A DNA stretch of 64,000 bases. Source: Parvibaculaceae bacterium PLY_AMNH_Bact1. Lineage in GTDB: Bacteria > Pseudomonadota > Alphaproteobacteria > Parvibaculales > Parvibaculaceae. Within the stretch, counting starts at the first letter, position 1, and every line of letters begins with the position of its first letter. The DNA is taken from assembly GCA_032881465.1 (NCBI GenBank), contig CP126168.1, positions 558,001 to 622,000 of the forward strand. The letters run 5' to 3'. Both the position numbers and the translations under genes were made by a program. The notes below the pieces were generated by a model. That model saw only the letters and a program-made list of their open reading frames with translations, was not told the origin of the DNA and made no database searches. Shown here in pieces: positions 58,926-64,000 of this stretch.

Positions 58926-59858
58926 ATGACTGACTTATCCATTACCCCAGAATTCCGCCTACTCGGCAAGAGCGGCCTGTCTGTTTTTCCCATTGCTTAT
59001 GGCATGTGGCGCTTTGCAGGCACCAGCACGAAAGAGGCGCGCGCGAAAATTGAAGCAGCGCTTGGTGCTGGGATGACCCTGTTCGACACCGCCGACATAT
59101 ATGGAGTGGATGGAGACGGCGCCTTTGGTGACGCTGAGAAACTGTTTGGCGAGGTGCTGAGAGAAACACCCTCTTTGCGGGAGAAGATGGTGATTGCGAG
59201 CAAGGGCGGCATTGTTCTTGGCCTGCCCTATGACTCGAGCACTGACTATCTTGCCTCTGCGTGCGATGCGTCTCTCAAACGCATGGGTGTTGAGCAGATC
59301 GATCTCTACCAGATCCATCGTCCGGACATTCTGGCACATCCCCAGGAAGTGGCAGGCGCTCTCACGAAGCTGCGGGAGCAGGGCAAAATTTCTCACGTGG
59401 GTATCTCCAATCACACCCCGGCACAGTTTGAGGCGTTGCAGGCGCATTTGGATTTCCCGATTGTGACCAACCAGCCAGAGATTTCCTGCTGGGCGCTCGA
59501 CCCTTTCTTTGACGGCACCCTAGATCAATGCATGCAACATGGTGTGACGCCGCTCGCCTGGTCGCCGCTGGCTGGCGGCCGCCTCGCTTTGGCAAAGAAA
59601 GAAGCCTTGAAGGAAGAAGACGGGGATTGCCTCGTTGCGACCCAGGCCCTGCTGGACAACAAAGCGGGTGAAGCGGGGGTCACCCGCGAGGCTGTGGCTC
59701 TTGCCTGGCTGTTGGCGCATCCGGCAGACATCATCCCCATCATTGGTACACAGAACCTGAAACGCATTGCGGCAGCGACAGATGCGTTCAAGGTCACCTT
59801 TGACCGGCAAAGCTGGTATGCCATTTTGCAGGCATCGATGGGGGAGAAACTGCCATGA
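58926..59858 (+). CDS. Aldo/keto reductase
   Basis: 310 residues from ATG 58926, preceded by AACTCAGGACC; the frame extends upstream into the divergent gene and is not used. TIM-barrel family signatures: GMTLFDTADIYGVDGDGAF with Asp and Tyr of the catalytic set, REKMVIASKGGIVLGLPYDS (catalytic Lys), DLYQIHRPDI (His), KISHVGISNHTPAQ and the nucleotide-binding end DIIPIIGTQNLKRIAAATDA. NADPH-dependent carbonyl reduction. It overlaps the following monooxygenase gene by four bases, so the two are coupled. Upstream lies the divergent Gfo/Idh gene, suggesting a shared carbonyl or sugar substrate. Confidence 0.9.
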   Translation: MTDLSITPEFRLLGKSGLSVFPIAYGMWRFAGTSTKEARAKIEAALGAGMTLFDTADIYGVDGDGAFGDAEKLFGEVLRETPSLREKMVIASKGGIVLGLPYDSSTDYLASACDASLKRMGVEQIDLYQIHRPDILAHPQEVAGALTKLREQGKISHVGISNHTPAQFEALQAHLDFPIVTNQPEISCWALDPFFDGTLDQCMQHGVTPLAWSPLAGGRLALAKKEALKEEDGDCLVATQALLDNKAGEAGVTREAVALAWLLAHPADIIPIIGTQNLKRIAAATDAFKVTFDRQSWYAILQASMGEKLP

Positions 59859-60925
59859 CGGGTCCGATGGAAGTGTCCTGGTTTTCTGCCCTGTGTGACG
59901 ATGATTATGAATATTTGGGTGTGCCGGAAGACTGTCTGAAAAGCTCGCTTGCACATTGTGGTGAGATCACACAAGCAGCTGAAAAGGGGGGCTTTGACAA
60001 TATTCTTCTGCCAAGTGGCTATCAGCTCGGCATGGATTCTGTTGCTTTTGCCGGGGCCATGGCAGCGCTCACGAGCAAGATCAATCTTTTGCTTGCGATC
60101 CGCTGTGGGGAGATGTGGCCCCCACAGCTTGCCCGGCAAGTTGCAACCCTTGATCAGATGCTGGGCGGACGCCTCACCATCAACATCATTTCAAGTGATA
60201 TGCCGGGTCAGGTCATGGCATCACCAGAGCGCTACGGCCGTACATTGGAAGTAATGCAGCTTCTGAAATCCTTGCTGGACGGCAAACCGGTGAACCATCA
60301 GGGCGAGCATTATCAGCTGGAGTTGGAGCCACCGCGTATGGGGACAGTGTCGGGAAAATGCCCACCCTTCTATTTTGGTGGTCTTTCTCCGGCAGCAAGA
60401 GACGTCGCCGCGAAAGCAGCAGATGTGTTTCTCATGTGGCCGGACGAAGAGCCCAACGTCGCCGCCATTCTAGACGATATGAAAGCGCGGGCTGCTGAGG
60501 CGGGGCGCACTCTTCGCTATGGCTACCGTGTTCATGTCATTGTCCGCGAAACTGAAGCGCAAGCGCTTGATTATACGCGCACACTGATGAGCAAGCTGGA
60601 CGATGCAGAAGGCGAGGCTATTCGGAAAAAATCTCTGGATGCAGCCTCTGAAGGCGTGCGCCGCCAGGCCGAGATGCGAGACCGTGCCGATGATGATGGT
60701 TTTGCAGAAGAAAACCTCTGGACCGGAATTGGTCGGGCGCGCTCCGGCTGTGGCGCAGCCATTGTCGGTGACCCGGATCAGGTATTGAAGAAGTTGCAGC
60801 GCTATCAGGCGATGGGCTTAGACGCGTTTATCCTGTCAGGCTACCCCCATGCGGCGGAATGCGACCTGTTTGCCCGCTATGTGTTGCCAAACCTCAATCA
60901 CAAGCCCCTAGAGTTTGCTGCATGA
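59855..60925 (+). CDS. LLM class flavin-dependent oxidoreductase (SsuD-like)
   Basis: 356 residues. Luciferase-like monooxygenase fold close to FMNH2-dependent alkanesulfonate monooxygenase: GFDNILLPSGYQLGMDSVAF, INLLLAIRCGEMWPPQLARQ, RLTINIISSDMPGQVMASPE, RYGRTLEVMQLLKSLLDGKP, CPPFYFGGLSPAARDVAAKA and the final segment FILSGYPHAAECDLFARYVL. SsuD splits alkanesulfonates to aldehyde and sulfite, and the adjacent aldo/keto reductase could reduce an aldehyde; there is no SsuE reductase here, so this link is inference. Starts in the aldo/keto reductase stop and overlaps the DUF1028 start. Confidence 0.88.
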   Translation: MTGPMEVSWFSALCDDDYEYLGVPEDCLKSSLAHCGEITQAAEKGGFDNILLPSGYQLGMDSVAFAGAMAALTSKINLLLAIRCGEMWPPQLARQVATLDQMLGGRLTINIISSDMPGQVMASPERYGRTLEVMQLLKSLLDGKPVNHQGEHYQLELEPPRMGTVSGKCPPFYFGGLSPAARDVAAKAADVFLMWPDEEPNVAAILDDMKARAAEAGRTLRYGYRVHVIVRETEAQALDYTRTLMSKLDDAEGEAIRKKSLDAASEGVRRQAEMRDRADDDGFAEENLWTGIGRARSGCGAAIVGDPDQVLKKLQRYQAMGLDAFILSGYPHAAECDLFARYVLPNLNHKPLEFAA

Positions 60926-61722
60926 AGAAGTTTCGAACCTGCCTCTTCCTCGCGCTTGCCATGGTGGCGTCGTCACCTGCATTGGCGACCTGGTCGATTG
61001 TTGCCGTCGATCCGGAGACAGGTGAGGTTGGGATCGCAGCTGCAAGCTGTTCCACGGGTGTTCGGCTTATCGCAGGGCTAGTTCCGGGAAAAGGTGCAGT
61101 CGCCGCTCAGGCAGCGACAAGTTTTCTGGGGCGAGACGTGGCGATGGAGATGATCTCAGATGGGGACCGCGCAGACATCATCGTCCGTAAGCTCGCCGAT
61201 GAGGACCTATATGCGAGCCCAATCAGAATAGGGTTGCAGTGGTTGCAATATGGCCTCGTGACACTCAATCCGTCACCAAAGGCTGGCACCCTTACCGGCT
61301 ATTCAGTGCCGGACGATTGGGGCGCAGTTCATGGGGACGATTATTCAGTGCAAGGCAACACGCTCCGACCAGGTGTCGTTGATGCCGTTGCGACGGCGTG
61401 GCAGCTGGACACGGTTGGAAGTTGCCGAAAGCCGCTGGCGCAAAGGCTGTTGCGTGCGCTTGAAGCCGGAAGAGACGCTGGCGGCGATAATCGCTGTCCG
61501 ATTGAGGCATCCTCCTACGCGGCGTTTCTGTTCGTCGCAAAGCCTGAGGATGATGCGGACGCACCTTCGGTGATGCTGGAAGCACCTCGACACTTTTCTG
61601 GGCTCGAAATGACCTGGCAGATCCCTCTGGGCTTCACGCCGGACCCAAACCTGCCCGAGCCGGTTGCACATCTGCGGCAACTTTATGCTGCTCAAGCCCC
61701 AGAGCGGGCTTGTGGGGAGTGA
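60922..61722 (+). CDS. DUF1028 family protein with signal peptide
   Basis: 266 residues from ATG 60922, four-base overlap with the preceding monooxygenase. Signal peptide KKFRTCLFLALAMVASSPA, cleaved after ALA. The DUF1028 core TWSIVAVDPETGEVGIAAAS resembles Ntn-hydrolase folds, where the Thr immediately after the signal could be the nucleophile; then LVPGKGAVAAQAATSFLGRD and GVVDAVATAWQLDTV. Family members are amidase-like but uncharacterised. An exported member in an operon with cytoplasmic oxidoreductases is unusual. The LOG gene begins 16 bases downstream. Confidence 0.85.
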   Translation: MKKFRTCLFLALAMVASSPALATWSIVAVDPETGEVGIAAASCSTGVRLIAGLVPGKGAVAAQAATSFLGRDVAMEMISDGDRADIIVRKLADEDLYASPIRIGLQWLQYGLVTLNPSPKAGTLTGYSVPDDWGAVHGDDYSVQGNTLRPGVVDAVATAWQLDTVGSCRKPLAQRLLRALEAGRDAGGDNRCPIEASSYAAFLFVAKPEDDADAPSVMLEAPRHFSGLEMTWQIPLGFTPDPNLPEPVAHLRQLYAAQAPERACGE

Positions 61723-61737
61723 GGGGGAGATTGTGAT

Positions 61738-62658
61738 ATGAACAAGAAAGATAAATTCGCGCTGGGCACACAGGCGCCCCAAAAACCCCAGACGCCCCAA
61801 AAATCCCAGACGCCCCAGACGCAATCATCCTCCTTCAGGTTGGGTTTCGAAGACGATGATCTTTTAAAACGTGATGAATTGCGTCCTGTACGGCTGCAGC
61901 TGGAGCTGTTGAAGCCTGATCTCATTCTTGAAGAACTTCAGGTGCGCTCAACCATTGTTGTCTTCGGATCTGCACGGGTGCCGGATCCGGAGACGGTGGA
62001 GCGCGATTGTAAGGCTGCGCGCCAGCGATTGGAGGAGACACCGAACGACCCGGAATGTGCGAAGGACCTCAAACGGGCGGAACGAAAACGCGAGCATTGC
62101 CGCTACTATAGTGAAGCGCGGAAGTTTGCAGAGATTGTGTCGAAGGAAGCGCAGTCAAACACCCATCTTGACTATGTCATCGCGACAGGTGGTGGGCCGG
62201 GAATTATGGAAGCCGCTAATCGTGGCGCGGCAGATGCCGGTGCCATGTCGGTGGGCTTCAATATCGCTTTGCCCCACGAGCAATTTCCCAATCCCTATAT
62301 CTCGCCGGAGCTTTGCTTTCAGTTCCACTACTTCGCGCTCCGGAAAATGCACTTCCTGATGCGCGCCAAAGCGCTTGTCATTTTTCCAGGCGGTTTTGGC
62401 ACATTGGATGAGCTGTTTGAGACACTCACTCTCATCCAGACCGGTAAGATAGACCCTATGCCTGTGCTATTGTTCGGCGAGTCTTACTGGCGCCGTATCG
62501 TCAACTTCGAGGCGATGGCCGAGGAAGGCATGATCGCAGAAGAAGACTTGAGCATTTTCACCTTTGTCGAAAGTGCAGAGCAGGCATGGGCCCACATAAA
62601 CGCCTTCTACGCAGAGGGGGACGCTCCACCTCCCCTGATGCGCTCATCGCCTCTCTGA
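61738..62658 (+). CDS. LOG family protein (TIGR00730, lysine decarboxylase-like) with N-terminal Pro-Gln repeats
   Basis: 306 residues. Core motifs DYVIATGGGPGIMEAANRGA and IFPGGFGTLDELFETLTLIQ (PGGxGTxxE) are those of LOG proteins, which release cytokinin-like free bases or nucleotide-bound bases by phosphoribohydrolysis; the bacterial substrate may be AMP-like. A 60-residue extension contains the short tandem repeat PQKPQTPQKSQTPQT at residues about 12-26, with 18-base DNA units. The helix SARVPDPETVERDCKAARQR is typical of long LOG proteins. It follows the DUF1028 gene by 16 bases and is the last of the run. Confidence 0.86.
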   Translation: MNKKDKFALGTQAPQKPQTPQKSQTPQTQSSSFRLGFEDDDLLKRDELRPVRLQLELLKPDLILEELQVRSTIVVFGSARVPDPETVERDCKAARQRLEETPNDPECAKDLKRAERKREHCRYYSEARKFAEIVSKEAQSNTHLDYVIATGGGPGIMEAANRGAADAGAMSVGFNIALPHEQFPNPYISPELCFQFHYFALRKMHFLMRAKALVIFPGGFGTLDELFETLTLIQTGKIDPMPVLLFGESYWRRIVNFEAMAEEGMIAEEDLSIFTFVESAEQAWAHINAFYAEGDAPPPLMRSSPL

Positions 62659-62813
62659 ATGCTCTCATTAATGATCTTTGTGTTGGGCGAAGCTGTCATT
62701 GCGGGCGGCGATGGCGCTGACTATGTGGCATTTTATGGAGGAGGATGCCGACCCACCAATTTGGGTTGCTAAGTAGAATGGCTGTGCCTAGGCTTTTCTT
62801 CAGGAGGAAGCCG

Positions 62814-63656
62814 ATGAAATACGATCTGATTCATGTGACACCGCTCAATCCGGTGATCGGAGCCGAAATTCACGGTGTAGATCTATCCAAGCCTTTGGGT
62901 GAGGCGACCTTCAAGGAAATTGAATCAGCGCTGCACCAGCATTTGGTTGTCTTTTTCCGTGGTCAGGATCTGAGCCCTGACTCCCACATGGCATTTGCCT
63001 CTCAGTTCGGGGAGCTGGAACCTCCCCATCCCTTCTTCCCGAAGATCGACAGTCATCCGCAGATTTCTGTTCTTGAAAACGACGAAGGCCGACCACCGGA
63101 AACCAACTACTGGCACACCGACGTCACCTGGCGCGATAAGCCGCCTATCGGGTCTGTCCTCTATGGTGCGGACATTCCGCTATCTGGCGGTGACACACTT
63201 TGGGCGAACATGTACGCCGCTTATGACCGGCTCCCCGATGATCTAAAGGCAAAGCTTGAGGACATGCGGACTGTGCATTCCATTGAAGTGTTCGATGCGT
63301 CTCAAAATTATGACAATGCCAAAGACAAGGCAGCGCTTTCAGAGATCCTGAAAAAATACCCGCCCCAATCTCATCCCATCATCCGCACGCACCCGGTCAC
63401 CGGTCGCAAAGCACTGTTCGTTAATGCCACCTTCACGCAACACATTGAAGGCGTGGACACCGCTGAAAGTGATGCGCCTCTTCAAGTCCTCTACGATGTA
63501 GTGAAACTGCCGGAAGTGCAGGTTCGCTTTTCTTGGACCAAGGGGGCGGTCGCAGTTTGGGATAATCGGGCAACGCAGCACTATGCTGTGGCAGACTATT
63601 GGCCGCAATATCGCCGTATGCACCGCATCACAATCAATGGTGACAAGCCGGTCTAA
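62814..63656 (+). CDS. TauD/TfdA family Fe(II)/2-oxoglutarate dioxygenase
   Basis: 280 residues from ATG 62814, with AGGAGGAAG in front; 23 upstream in-frame codons lack family match. Iron site: His101 and Asp103 (YWHTDVTW) and His256 (QHYAVADYWPQYRRMHR), with Arg267 for 2-oxoglutarate. N-terminus LNPVIGAEIHGVDLSKPLGE is standard for TauD. It hydroxylates a substrate such as taurine, alkyl sulfate or a related sulfonate beside the sulfonated carbon, releasing sulfite or sulfate. The alkyl-sulfatase and SsuD-like genes make a sulfur link possible. Followed by the convergent rhodanese. Confidence 0.91.
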   Translation: MKYDLIHVTPLNPVIGAEIHGVDLSKPLGEATFKEIESALHQHLVVFFRGQDLSPDSHMAFASQFGELEPPHPFFPKIDSHPQISVLENDEGRPPETNYWHTDVTWRDKPPIGSVLYGADIPLSGGDTLWANMYAAYDRLPDDLKAKLEDMRTVHSIEVFDASQNYDNAKDKAALSEILKKYPPQSHPIIRTHPVTGRKALFVNATFTQHIEGVDTAESDAPLQVLYDVVKLPEVQVRFSWTKGAVAVWDNRATQHYAVADYWPQYRRMHRITINGDKPV

Positions 63657-63664
63657 GCCGCAAG

Positions 63665-64000
63665 TCAAGCACCCGGATCAATCACGGCGCCCGTTGCTGG
63701 GTCTAGCGTGATAACGGTGAGCCCGGCTTGTTTCCAGGCCGCGATGCCACCGGCCAGATGTTTTGTCTCTCCGCCCAGAAGAGCTGCTGCTTTGTCGGCA
63801 GCCATTGCGGAGCGTTTCCCTGATCCGCATTGAAACACGACCTTTGACGGATCGTCGAGAGGCAGGAAAGCGGGATCAAACGTCGATAGCGGCATATTGA
63901 GGGCCCCGTGGATGCGCTCAACCGCAAACTCCCGAGGCTCACGCACATCAATCAACAGCGCTTTGTGATCTTTAAGAAGGGCATGGGTTTCGTCTGGGCT
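63665..64000 (-). CDS. Rhodanese-like domain protein, 5' end beyond the window
   Basis: The frame is open from 63665 through the window end at 64000 with no start needed inside; 111 codons are visible. Rhodanese fold: ALLIDVREPREFAVERIHGA, LNMPLSTFDPAFLPLDDPSK and the active-site loop VVFQCGSGKRSAMAADKAAA with the catalytic Cys in CGSGKRS, then LAGGIAAWKQAGLTV. It transfers sulfane sulfur or acts as a regulator. It lies eight bases from the end of the convergent dioxygenase gene. The upstream part is unknown. Confidence 0.88.
   Translation of the reverse strand, partial: SPDETHALLKDHKALLIDVREPREFAVERIHGALNMPLSTFDPAFLPLDDPSKVVFQCGSGKRSAMAADKAAALLGGETKHLAGGIAAWKQAGLTVITLDPATGAVIDPGA

Overview
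The window reads as a GC-rich alphaproteobacterial chromosome segment, most like the Hyphomicrobiales/Parvibaculum side of the class. This is an inference from gene content: a PodJ-like polarity protein, a DUF2336 protein, many fatty-acid degradation genes, and two kinds of intergenic palindromic repeat that I recall as common in Rhizobiales genomes. I see no tRNA, rRNA, CRISPR array, insertion sequence, integrase or replication origin. Coding density is high, with many ATGA overlaps.

Layout. 1-6700: TauE/SafE permease and its TIGR02186 partner (cut by the window edge), a large PodJ-like protein, an orphan TRAP binding protein and a CAP-domain lipoprotein. 6750-9720: MerR regulator and long-chain-type acyl-CoA dehydrogenase, then a tiny acidic repeat protein whose terminator is followed by six copies of its own 3' half, then a cold-shock protein. 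9800-15200: HCCA-isomerase-like protein, two crotonases and two alpha/beta hydrolases in an operon, and two small unknown proteins. 15200-20200: an acyl-CoA dehydrogenase behind three consecutive paralogous double-hotdog thioesterases, and an HSL-type esterase. 20300-26100: DJ-1/PfpI protein, a styrene-oxide-isomerase-like membrane protein, a VOC protein, a flavoprotein and a hydratase 2, with two TetR regulators that face their likely operators. 26100-38800: a lipid catabolism block (old yellow enzyme, dienoyl-CoA isomerase, PaaI-type thioesterases, alkyl sulfatase with a TetR regulator, thiolase, MaoC hydratase, two paralogous acyl-CoA dehydrogenases, SDR). 38800-47700: DUF2336 protein, secreted choice-of-anchor I protein, glutamine amidotransferase, carbonic anhydrase, prolyl aminopeptidase, then class Ia ribonucleotide reductase nrdA-nrdB. 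47750-50075: a solitary RloC/PrrC-type ATPase with a zinc-hook motif and a possible anticodon-nuclease tail. 50200-64000: DUF3604 protein, a reductase gene broken by one in-frame stop, DUF3237, two Bcr/CflA-type exporters behind a probable leader-peptide attenuator, glycosyltransferase, Gfo/Idh oxidoreductase, an aldo/keto reductase-luciferase-like monooxygenase-DUF1028-LOG run, a TauD dioxygenase and an edge-cut rhodanese.

How it works together. The genes suggest an organism that takes up and degrades fatty acids and related hydrophobic or sulfated compounds by several parallel beta-oxidation sets, each with a local regulator. The most unusual items are the RloC-like gene beside nrdAB, the exporter attenuator at 55769-55989, the terminator-derived repeats at 9089-9240 and the triplicated double-hotdog operon. 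All functions are from sequence reading alone; no database search was possible.
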